A program made the position numbers and the translations under genes. Below, in pieces: positions 50,540-57,910 of a DNA stretch of 64,000 bases. Origin of the DNA: Brachybacterium sacelli (GTDB lineage Bacteria; Actinomycetota; Actinomycetes; Actinomycetales; Dermabacteraceae); NCBI RefSeq assembly GCF_017876545.1, contig NZ_JAGIOD010000001.1:1674001-1738000 (forward strand). Direction: 5' to 3'. How positions within the stretch are numbered: the first letter of the stretch is position 1; every line of letters starts with the position of its first letter. Under the pieces are notes generated by a model. The model made no database searches. It was not told where the DNA came from and was given only the letters and a program-made list of their open reading frames with translations.

Positions 50540-51223
50540 TCAGGCTCGGGTGATGGCGTCGTGGAACCAGGTGGTGATGGTGGTGGGGTGGGTAATGGCG
50601 GTGCCGACGGTGATGGCGAATGCTCCGGCTTCGCGGCAGGCGGCGGCCTGGGTGGGGGTGTGGATGCGGCCTTCGGCGATCAGGGCGGAGGTTTCGGGGA
50701 GGTGTGTGGTGAGGTCGGTGAGGAGTTCGAGGTCGGGTCCGGTGGTCTTGGGTCGGGTGGTGGTGTAGCCGGCGAGGGTGGTGCCGATGAGTTCGATGCC
50801 GGCGTCGGCTGCGGCGAGGGCGGAGTCGAGGGAGTCGCAGTCGGCCATGAGGGGGCCGTCGAAGTGTTCGCGGAGGGCGTGGACGGTTTCGGTGAGGGTG
50901 CGGCCGTCGGGTCTTTCGCGTTGGGTGCCGTCGAGGGCGAGGATGTCGGCGCCGGCGTCGAGGACGGCGAGGCAGTGTTCGAGGGTGGGGGTGATGAACA
51001 CTCCGTCGGTGCCGTCTTTCCAGAGTCCGATGACGGGGACGTCGACGGCGTTCTTGACGGCGTGGATGTCGTCGAGGCCTTGGGCGCGGATGGCGGTGGC
51101 GCCGCCGGTCTGGGCGGCGGTGGCGATCTGGGCCATGGTGGCCGGGTCGCGCAGGGGTTCGCCGGGGTAGGCCTGGCAGGAGACGATCAGCGTGCCCTCG
51201 AGCGGGGCGATCAGAGGATGCAT
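50540..51223 (-). CDS. nanE: N-acetylmannosamine-6-phosphate 2-epimerase NanE
   Basis: 227 residues. NanE converts ManNAc-6-P to GlcNAc-6-P. Family blocks: GTLIVSCQAYPGEPLRDP (first strand), AIRAQGLDDI, PVIGLWKDG (catalytic Lys), LALDGTQRERPDG, MADCDSLDSALAAADAG, and ALIAEGRIHTPTQAA. It is the last gene of the PTS operon, 10 nt after the LicT-like gene. Codon use is unlike its neighbours: after roughly 20 host-like codons, Glu is GAA about ten times to one GAG, and CTC and CCC dominate, which suggests acquisition from another actinobacterium. Confidence 0.93.
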   Translation of the reverse strand: MHPLIAPLEGTLIVSCQAYPGEPLRDPATMAQIATAAQTGGATAIRAQGLDDIHAVKNAVDVPVIGLWKDGTDGVFITPTLEHCLAVLDAGADILALDGTQRERPDGRTLTETVHALREHFDGPLMADCDSLDSALAAADAGIELIGTTLAGYTTTRPKTTGPDLELLTDLTTHLPETSALIAEGRIHTPTQAAACREAGAFAITVGTAITHPTTITTWFHDAITRA

Positions 51224-51233
51224 GGGGAACCTT

Positions 51234-52109
51234 TCAGGAGGATGGCGAGTCGCCGGCCTCGGCGAGCAGGCGATGGACGTGCAGCGCGATGTACGCGGAC
51301 TCGCTCGAGCTGAGGGTGTGCCCCCAGGACTCCTCGAGCAGCGCGGAGATGTCCCGCGCGATGCGCATGGCATCCGGCAGGCCGGTCTCCAGAGCGTCAT
51401 GCAGCAGCGCTGGAGCATCTGCGACCTCGCGCCCCTCGGCCAGGCGCGTGAACAGATACCTCAAGTGGGTGACGAACCGAGCGGCGGCCGCGCCCTGCCG
51501 ATCCAAGGGTTCCCCGCGGTAGGCGTCGATGCGGGAGAAGATCTCGGTCAGGGACTGGGTCATCAGCACGGTGCGGTCGATGACCTTCTGCGAGAAGCTC
51601 ACGCTGACGAAGTGGAGCGCGAAGGCGGTGGCCTCCTGCGAGGGCAACCGGGTCCCCAGTCGCTCCGCGATGATCTCCAGGGCCTCCTGGCCGATGCGGG
51701 TCTCGCGCGGATAGAGGTTGCGCACCTCCCACACCAGGGGCATCTCGATCTCGATCCCCTGCTCCGCCCGTCGGACTGCCTGGTGGAGGTGATCGGCGAC
51801 GGGCACCAGCAGGACGTCCGAATGAGTGAGGCCTGCGGAATGGTCGAAGGCGTCGACGATCGCTGCGGCGGTCTCGAGCACCGGCACCGGGATCGCGGCC
51901 AGCGTATCGGCGGCGATCTGAGCGCGAGCGGCGTTCTCGGGCACGTACACGGTCTCGATCCGCCCAGGGTCGAGCACCGTGCCGCGGCTCATGCCGAAGC
52001 CCACGCCGGGCCCGGTGATCACCACGGAGCGGTCGCTGCCGTCCAGCGCGAGCACCACGTTGTTGTTGTGCACGCGCTGGACGACGAAGCGATCAGCCCT
52101 GACGCTCAT
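51234..52109 (-). CDS. BglG/LicT-type PRD transcription antiterminator
   Basis: 291 residues. The N-terminal CAT RNA-binding domain (about 1-58) shows VVQRVHNNNVVLALDGSDRS and VVITGPGVGFG, as in LicT and SacT. PRD1 (about 65-175) and PRD2 (about 175-285) follow, each with PTS-regulated histidines (ALHFVSVSFSQ and YIALHVHRLL are typical). It should bind a RAT hairpin and prevent termination when its PTS sugar is present. A RAT match lies at 54359-54387 in the leader of this same operon. The start overlaps the EIIA stop by 4 nt. Confidence 0.93.
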   Translation of the reverse strand: MSVRADRFVVQRVHNNNVVLALDGSDRSVVITGPGVGFGMSRGTVLDPGRIETVYVPENAARAQIAADTLAAIPVPVLETAAAIVDAFDHSAGLTHSDVLLVPVADHLHQAVRRAEQGIEIEMPLVWEVRNLYPRETRIGQEALEIIAERLGTRLPSQEATAFALHFVSVSFSQKVIDRTVLMTQSLTEIFSRIDAYRGEPLDRQGAAAARFVTHLRYLFTRLAEGREVADAPALLHDALETGLPDAMRIARDISALLEESWGHTLSSSESAYIALHVHRLLAEAGDSPSS

Positions 52110-52594
52110 GGTCCCGTGATCGTCAGGACGGGGGCCCCGGCGGCGGCCTCGAGATCGACCTCGCCGACGGCGCGCTCGGCGGCATTGGTGACGATGACCG
52201 GGGTGATCATCGAGGGCACGTGCTCCCGCACCGTCTCGAGGTCGACCTCGAGCAGCGGGGCACCGGGCTCGACGTCGTCGCCGACGGCGCAGTGGGCGGT
52301 GAAGCCCTCGCCCTTGAGGGTGACGGTGTCGATGCCGACATGGATCAGGATCTCTGTTCCGGCCGCGGTGCGCAGTCCGACGGCATGGAGGGTCTCGGGG
52401 ACCATGACGATCGTTCCGGCGACGGGGGCGGTGATGCGCCCGTCGGAGGGATCGACAGCGAAGCCGGGCCCCATCAGCCCGCCCGAGAACACGGGGTCGG
52501 GGACCTGGTCCAGCGGCAGCAGGCGTCCGCGCACCGGCGCGGCGACCAGGTCGCCGGGGGTGGCGGCCTTCTTCTTGCGGTGCATTCCGAACAT
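52106..52594 (-). CDS. PTS EIIA, glucose type (Crr-like)
   Basis: 162 residues. The glucose-family EIIA beta-barrel is shown by DPVFSGGLMGPGFAVDPSDG, ITAPVAGTIVMVPETLHAVG (His70) and ILIHVGIDTV (phospho-His85). It accepts phosphate from HPr and passes it to the EIIB domain of the neighbouring EIICB. GAAGGAG lies 7 nt before the ATG. It sits 115 nt after the EIICB gene and overlaps the antiterminator gene. Confidence 0.93.
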   Translation of the reverse strand: MFGMHRKKKAATPGDLVAAPVRGRLLPLDQVPDPVFSGGLMGPGFAVDPSDGRITAPVAGTIVMVPETLHAVGLRTAAGTEILIHVGIDTVTLKGEGFTAHCAVGDDVEPGAPLLEVDLETVREHVPSMITPVIVTNAAERAVGEVDLEAAAGAPVLTITGP

Positions 52595-52709
52595 GGGAGG
52601 CTCCTTCGTGGGGTGGGGGAGAGGCACGTCGATCAGTCTCGAGGGGATTGACTGGTCTCCTGCCGACTCGTTCCTCGTCAGCACGTCGATCAATCCTGGT
52701 CAGTCCTGA

Positions 52710-54329
52710 TCAGTCGTCGTGACCGATGATGTCGTTGATGTGGCTCTTGTATATGACGGCCTTTCCGCCGTACACGGCTTGGACGCCGCCGGAGACCTCG
52801 AAGACATCGACCGCTCCGAGATCCTTCAGCGTCTTCTTGTCGACCTTGGTGGCGTCGTGCACCGAGACTCGGAGCCGGGTGATGCACGCATCGACGTCCT
52901 CGAGGTTCTCCTGACCGCCCAGCGCGTCGATGATCTGCCGGGAGGTCTCGCGGGCACCGGCCTGCCTGTCCGCGGTCGGCGCGTCGATGCCGGTCGCGGT
53001 GCTGGTGGGGGCTGCACCCTTCGCGCTGGTGGCATCCTCGACCATCTCCTCGTCGGTCCGCCCTGGAGTCTTGAGGTTGAAACGGGTGATGAAGAAGCGG
53101 AACGAGACGTAGTACAGGCCGAACCAGATCAGCCCGATGGGGATGACGTACAGCCAGTGGGTACGGCTCTCGCCCTGGAACACTCCGAACAGCAGGAAGT
53201 CGATGACGCCGCCGGAGAAGGTGTTGCCGATGCGGATCTGCAGCAGATCCGCGATCAGGAACGACAGCCCGTCGAGTACGGCGTGAAACACGTACAGCAG
53301 CGGAGCGACGAACAGGAACATGTACTCGATCGGCTCGGTGATGCCGGTGACGAACGAGGTCAGCGCGACGCCGAGGAACAGACCCATGAGCTTCGCGCGC
53401 CGCCCCTTGGGCACGCAGTGATACATCGCCAGGCAGGCCCCCGGGAGTCCGAACATCATCGTCGCGAATCGTCCGGCGAAGTACTTGGTGCCCTCGGTGT
53501 ACAGACCGCTGTGGTGCGGATCGGCGAGCTGGGCGAAGAAGATGTTCTGCGCCCCGGAGACGGTGGAGCCGGCGACGGCCTCGGTCCCGCCCAGCGGCGT
53601 GTACCAGAACATCGGGTAGATCATGTGGTGGAGGCCGACGGCGCCCGAGAGACGCAGCAGGAATCCGTACAGGAACGTCCCCACCGGGCCGAGCCCTGCG
53701 ATGCCCTGGCCGGCGGAGACCAGGGCACCCTGGATCGGCGGCCAGATCAGGAAGAACAGCGCACCGATCGGGATCGCGACCAGGGAGACGATGATCGGCA
53801 CGAATCGCGAGCCGCCGAAGAAGCCCAGGACCTGCGGAAGCTGGATGTTGTGGTACCGATTGTGCAGCCACACGGCGAGCGCGCCGATCGCCAGCGCCCC
53901 GACGATCCCGGTGTCGATCGCTTCTCCCTCGGGATCGAAGATCCCCAGCAGTGAGGCGGTCGAGCCGGTCATCACCAGGTAACCGACGATGCCGGCCAGG
54001 GCGGCAGTGCCCTTGTCCCGCTTGGCCAGGCCGATGCACAACCCGATCGACAGCAGCAGCGGGAGGTTGCCGAAGACGACGGAGCCGGCGTCGGACATGA
54101 CGGTGAAGACGGTCTGCAGGATCGCAGTGTCCAGCACCGGGTAGGTGGCGACCGTGGTCGGGTTCGACAACGCGCCGCCCACGCCGAGCAGGAGGCCGGC
54201 GGCGGGCAGGATCGCGATCGGCAGCATGAAGGCCTTGCCGACCTTCTGGGCCTGTTTGAAGGGAGCGCCGAGACGTTCGCGCACTGTGCGCGGAGCATCG
54301 GGGGTGGCAGTGGACGGGGAGGAGGACAT
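52710..54329 (-). CDS. PTS EIICB, glucose/N-acetylglucosamine family
   Basis: 539 residues. EIIC covers about 20-430 with ten hydrophobic segments and the family motifs KAFMLPIAILPAAGLLLGVG, HHMIYPMFWYTPLGG and GITEPIEYMFLFVAP. A linker precedes the EIIB domain (about 462-539) with the phospho-cysteine at about 482 (VDACITRLRV). It imports and phosphorylates an amino sugar or glucose. NanE in the operon makes ManNAc or a related amino sugar likely. The start codon lacks a clear purine-rich site and follows GGGGTCCCCC, which may make translation structure-dependent. Confidence 0.93.
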   Translation of the reverse strand: MSSSPSTATPDAPRTVRERLGAPFKQAQKVGKAFMLPIAILPAAGLLLGVGGALSNPTTVATYPVLDTAILQTVFTVMSDAGSVVFGNLPLLLSIGLCIGLAKRDKGTAALAGIVGYLVMTGSTASLLGIFDPEGEAIDTGIVGALAIGALAVWLHNRYHNIQLPQVLGFFGGSRFVPIIVSLVAIPIGALFFLIWPPIQGALVSAGQGIAGLGPVGTFLYGFLLRLSGAVGLHHMIYPMFWYTPLGGTEAVAGSTVSGAQNIFFAQLADPHHSGLYTEGTKYFAGRFATMMFGLPGACLAMYHCVPKGRRAKLMGLFLGVALTSFVTGITEPIEYMFLFVAPLLYVFHAVLDGLSFLIADLLQIRIGNTFSGGVIDFLLFGVFQGESRTHWLYVIPIGLIWFGLYYVSFRFFITRFNLKTPGRTDEEMVEDATSAKGAAPTSTATGIDAPTADRQAGARETSRQIIDALGGQENLEDVDACITRLRVSVHDATKVDKKTLKDLGAVDVFEVSGGVQAVYGGKAVIYKSHINDIIGHDD

Positions 54330-54358
54330 GGGGGACCCCAGGGGTTAACGGGGTGGCC

Positions 54359-54387
54359 AGGTCTTGCCTCTGTCGAGTCACAATCCT
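54359..54387 (-). promoter_or_regulatory. RAT (ribonucleic antiterminator) element in the PTS leader
   Basis: The minus strand reads AGGATTGTGACT, a CTC-GACA-GAG mini-hairpin, then AGGCAAGACCT. This matches the LicT/SacT target (GGATTGTTACTG, short hairpin, CAGGCAAAACC) in both conserved bulge segments. It lies about 5 nt after the predicted transcription start and 29 nt before the EIICB ATG. A following terminator with a U-tract is not evident; only short G/C hairpins are present up to the start codon. Confidence 0.8.
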
Positions 54388-54398
54388 GCGAACGCTCG

Positions 54399-54428
54399 AG
54401 AGTAAGGCCCCGACGACGAGACGGTCAA
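54399..54428 (-). promoter_or_regulatory. Predicted promoter of the EIICB-EIIA-licT-nanE operon
   Basis: Minus strand: TTGACC at 54428-54423, 18 nt spacer, TACTCT at 54404-54399. Transcription would begin near 54392, so the RAT element forms the very 5-prime end of the message, the standard layout for LicT-type control. Confidence 0.65.
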
Positions 54429-54473
54429 CTTGCCGGCACCCGATGGTCGTCGTCCGGGTCCCGGCGCCCCCGC

Positions 54474-56495
54474 TCACACGTGGTCGCGCGGGATCGTGGT
54501 GCTCCACGTCTGCGAATGCACCCGCTCCTCACCCTCCCAGGCGTCCAGCTCGGCGTAGAGATGGAAATCGCTCGCGCTCGAGGTGAGCACGGTGCGGGTG
54601 GTGGCGCCGGCCTCCCAGGCGCCGCGGGAGAAGCCGATCTTCCACAGCGTCTCGCCGCGCACCGAGCTGACGTCGCCCGCGTCGAAGGTGTAGGCCTCGC
54701 GGGCATCGCGCCGCACGGCGAGGTCGATGTCGTCCAGCAGCACGATCCCGAGGTCCTTGACCACGTCGAGCCGGCCCGTGAGGTCCACCAGGTCGCGGCT
54801 GACCTGCCAGGCCTGTTCGCCGGCGGCGAGCTGCGTGGTGGCGATCGGTGCGGCCGCCTCCGGGTCCTCGAAGACCGGGGAGGTCTCGTCCTCCGGGACG
54901 GGCCGCACCGGCAGCGTCAGCTCGCTCCCGGCGGGGTGGACGGTCAGACGCACCGGTTCCGGCGGGGGCCACACCACCGGCCAGTACGAGGTCGAGAGCG
55001 AGGCGCGGAGCCGGTGCCCGGCGGGGAAGCGCTGCGCCACGCCGTTGAGCTGGACCTGCACGGTGCGGCGCTCGCCGGGGGTCAGTGCCGTCGGCTGCGC
55101 GGAGCCGCTGTGGTGGGTGAGGTTCAGGACGCCGTAGGTGACCCGGGTGGCCTCCCCGTCGGGCGCGACGTCCGAGAGTCGCACGATCACCTGCGCCACC
55201 GGCTGGTCCACCGCGATGTCCACGCTCATCAGCGGTGCGCCGAGGATCTCGAGCGGCTCGCTCAGCTCCTCGCTGGTGAACACGAGGGAGCCGCCGTCCT
55301 CCTCACGCTGGTCGTAGGGCAGGTCCGGCGGCGCGTTGTAGGAGCACCACTTGCCGGCGAACTGGCCCACCGACAGCGGGGAGCGCACGGACTGCGGGGC
55401 GCTGTCGGACTCCGTGCCGGGTGGATGGATCCGGTACCTGCCCAGCGGGAAGCTGGTGGGGACGATGCGGTCGCTGGGCCAGGAGTCCTCGCCCACCCAG
55501 CGGCCCGGACGGTTCTCGTAGGTGGTCGCGGGCGGGGCGTGGTCCTGCATCCAGATCGTCAGTGCGGGGCCGTCCATCGCCCCGTTGTCGCGGTCGTCCT
55601 TCAGCCAGTGGTCCCACCAGGCGACGACCTCCTGCAGGAAGCCGATCGCGGGGCCGGGCTCGCCCAGGTGCGGATACTTGTGGCTCCAGGGCCCGATCAG
55701 GCCCCGCACCGGGGAGCTCAATCCGGCCAGCAGGCGGAAGACGGCGTTGGAGTAGCCGTCGGCCCACCCGCTCACGGCGAGCACCGGCACCTCGATGGCG
55801 CTGTAGTCCTCGACCACGGAGCCGTGACGCCAGTAGTCGTCGCGCCGCTGGTGGCGCAACCAGGTCTCCAGCCACAGGCCGCTTTTCTCCAGCCGGTCCT
55901 GCCACATCTGTCGCCAGGCGTCGCCGACCAGCGCGGGGTCCGGCGGGCAGGCCGTGTAGGCGAACATGGTCGAGGCCCAGGAGAGGTTGTCGGTCAGCAG
56001 GCACCCGCCCATGTAGTGGACGTCGTCGGTGTAGCGGTCGTCGGTCGAGCTCAGCGTGATGATCGCGCCCAGGCTCGGGGGTCGACGAGCTGCGACCTGC
56101 AGCGCGTTGAAACCACCCCACGAGATGCCCATCATCGCGGTGCGGCCCGAGCACCACGGCTGCCGGGCCATCCACGCCAGCACCTCCTCGGCGTCCTGCA
56201 GCTCCTGCTCGAGGTACTCGTCGGTCAGCACCCCTTCGGAGTCGCCGCTGCCGCGCAGGTCCACGCGCAGGCAGGCGTAGCCGTGCCCGGCCATGTACGG
56301 GTGGTGCAGGGAGTCGCGCTGGGCGGTCAGGTCCCGTTTGCGGTAGGGGATCATCTCCAGCACCCCGGGCACCGGATCCGCGTCCGCGGAGACGGGCCGC
56401 CACAGGCGGGCGGCCAGGTGCGTCCCGTCGGACATCTCGATCCACAGGTGCTCGGTCTCGTCGATCTCGTGCGGGAAGGTCGTGACGGTCCTCAT
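54474..56495 (-). CDS. CocE/NonD-family hydrolase (X-Pro dipeptidyl-peptidase-like)
   Basis: 673 residues. The alpha/beta hydrolase part (about 20-300) has MIPYRKRD, LRVDLRGSGDSEG and the nucleophile motif GISWGG (Ser125). The acid/His part is likely in SGWADGYSN and GPWSHKYPH. A jelly-roll X-Pro/CocE C-terminal domain (about 320-560) follows, e.g. DQPVAQVIVRLSDVAPDG and FPAGHRLRASLSTSYWP. Relatives hydrolyse esters, acylated antibiotics or X-Pro peptides. No signal peptide, so cytoplasmic. The ATG overlaps the ATP-grasp stop (ATGA), linking the two functionally. Confidence 0.88.
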   Translation of the reverse strand: MRTVTTFPHEIDETEHLWIEMSDGTHLAARLWRPVSADADPVPGVLEMIPYRKRDLTAQRDSLHHPYMAGHGYACLRVDLRGSGDSEGVLTDEYLEQELQDAEEVLAWMARQPWCSGRTAMMGISWGGFNALQVAARRPPSLGAIITLSSTDDRYTDDVHYMGGCLLTDNLSWASTMFAYTACPPDPALVGDAWRQMWQDRLEKSGLWLETWLRHQRRDDYWRHGSVVEDYSAIEVPVLAVSGWADGYSNAVFRLLAGLSSPVRGLIGPWSHKYPHLGEPGPAIGFLQEVVAWWDHWLKDDRDNGAMDGPALTIWMQDHAPPATTYENRPGRWVGEDSWPSDRIVPTSFPLGRYRIHPPGTESDSAPQSVRSPLSVGQFAGKWCSYNAPPDLPYDQREEDGGSLVFTSEELSEPLEILGAPLMSVDIAVDQPVAQVIVRLSDVAPDGEATRVTYGVLNLTHHSGSAQPTALTPGERRTVQVQLNGVAQRFPAGHRLRASLSTSYWPVVWPPPEPVRLTVHPAGSELTLPVRPVPEDETSPVFEDPEAAAPIATTQLAAGEQAWQVSRDLVDLTGRLDVVKDLGIVLLDDIDLAVRRDAREAYTFDAGDVSSVRGETLWKIGFSRGAWEAGATTRTVLTSSASDFHLYAELDAWEGEERVHSQTWSTTIPRDHV

Positions 56496-57775
56496 GGGGT
56501 CCTCACCTCGTCGATCTCGAACTCCAGGGTCTGGGCGCAGCGGCGGTAGGCCTGCGCGATCTCCTCCTCGTCGGCCCCGCCGGTGTAGACGGTGGCCAGG
56601 ATGCTGCTGTAGCCGTCCTCGTAGAAGCGCTGCGAGAGCTGCTCCTCGGGGAGGGCCCGGATGTGGATGCTGGTGCCGGGCAGCTCCTGCTCGAGCCGGG
56701 CGATCTGCTCGCCGGTCGGCACCGAGCGCACGATCCCGTCGCCGAAGTGCCGCAGGAACCATTTGGCGGCCACCGCGTGGCCCCCGGCGCCGTGGGGGAG
56801 CTGCGGGGTGCGGCCGAAGGCGATGTCGATCATCGCCTGATGGTTGGAGGCACCGTCGACCATCTCGAACAGCGGGGCATGCTCCTGGGAGTGCCGGGCG
56901 TTGACCTCGAGCAGGCGGATCGCGTCGGTGGCCTCGTCCCAGAAGAACTCGATGTTGAACGTCGACTCCCGCAGGCCGGAGGCCTCGACGACGCGGCGCG
57001 AGATGTCGCCGATGCGTTCGCGCACGCCCCACGGTGCGCTGGAGGGGTACTGGTAGCGCTGGAAGCTGGAGGTGCCGGGATAGTCGAAGGAGTCGACCAC
57101 CCCGTAGACCACCACCTCACCGTCGTGGCTGAAGCCCTCGAGGGTCATCTGGTGCCCGCTGACGGCCTCCTCCACCAGGCACGCCCGGCCACCGACGTCC
57201 GCGATCTCCCCGGGCAGCTCGGCCATGTCCAGCACCTGCTGGAAGGGCGGGCCCAGACGGTCGATCACCGCGCGCACGTCAGGCAGGTGCCGGCGCAGGT
57301 CCGCGTCGTCCTCGAGCTTGAACGCGCCCGCGGAGGAGGCGGCGTTGACCGGCTTGATCCACACCGGGTACTGCATCCTCTCGGGCAGGACCGGTGCGGG
57401 GATGTCGAGGTCCAGCAGGCCGAAGCCGGGGATCTCGTCGATGGCATCGCGCTGGACGACGCGGGCCCAGTACTTGTGCTCACAGCGCAGCACCGCGAGG
57501 AGATCGGCCGACGGCAGGCCCCGGCGGGCGCACAGGATCGGCACCATGGTCACCATCGGGAAGTCCCAGAAGCTCGCGATCGCATCGACCGCGACACCGG
57601 CGGTATCCAGCTCCTCCTCGGCCCGGTGCAGCAGCGTCGGCATGTCGATGTGCGCGCCCTGCAGCTCCTCGAGGGACAGCAGCCGGTGGAACTCGAGCTC
57701 GGCGGCGCCGGGCAGACGGCGCAGGATCTCCAGGTTGCGGTGGTCGAGCCCGAGGAGGAAAACGTGGCGCGTCAT
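56492..57775 (-). CDS. ATP-grasp domain ligase
   Basis: 427 residues. An N-terminal pre-ATP-grasp domain (MTRHVFLLGLDHRNLEILRR) precedes the ATP-grasp core. The core has PVWIKPVNAASSAGAFK (ATP-binding Lys and Gly loop), CLVEEAVSGHQMTLEGF, and metal-binding FNIEFFWDE and IRLLEVNARHSQEH. The fold activates a carboxylate as acyl-phosphate for attack by an amine or thiol, as in amino-acid ligases. Substrates are unknown. It lies between an aconitase-family gene and a CocE-like hydrolase gene, all leftward, which suggests a small biosynthetic or modification pathway. Confidence 0.85.
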   Translation of the reverse strand: MTRHVFLLGLDHRNLEILRRLPGAAELEFHRLLSLEELQGAHIDMPTLLHRAEEELDTAGVAVDAIASFWDFPMVTMVPILCARRGLPSADLLAVLRCEHKYWARVVQRDAIDEIPGFGLLDLDIPAPVLPERMQYPVWIKPVNAASSAGAFKLEDDADLRRHLPDVRAVIDRLGPPFQQVLDMAELPGEIADVGGRACLVEEAVSGHQMTLEGFSHDGEVVVYGVVDSFDYPGTSSFQRYQYPSSAPWGVRERIGDISRRVVEASGLRESTFNIEFFWDEATDAIRLLEVNARHSQEHAPLFEMVDGASNHQAMIDIAFGRTPQLPHGAGGHAVAAKWFLRHFGDGIVRSVPTGEQIARLEQELPGTSIHIRALPEEQLSQRFYEDGYSSILATVYTGGADEEEIAQAYRRCAQTLEFEIDEVRTP

Positions 57776-57910
57776 GAGCGATCTCCTGCGGCCGGGTCGT
57801 GCACGGGGGCGAGCACGTGGATCTCCATCGTGCGGTCGGGCTCCTGTCGCGTAAAGGAACGGCGACCGGCTGGTCGGCGTCGACCCGCCGGTGCGGCGAG
57901 GCCCCTCCCC

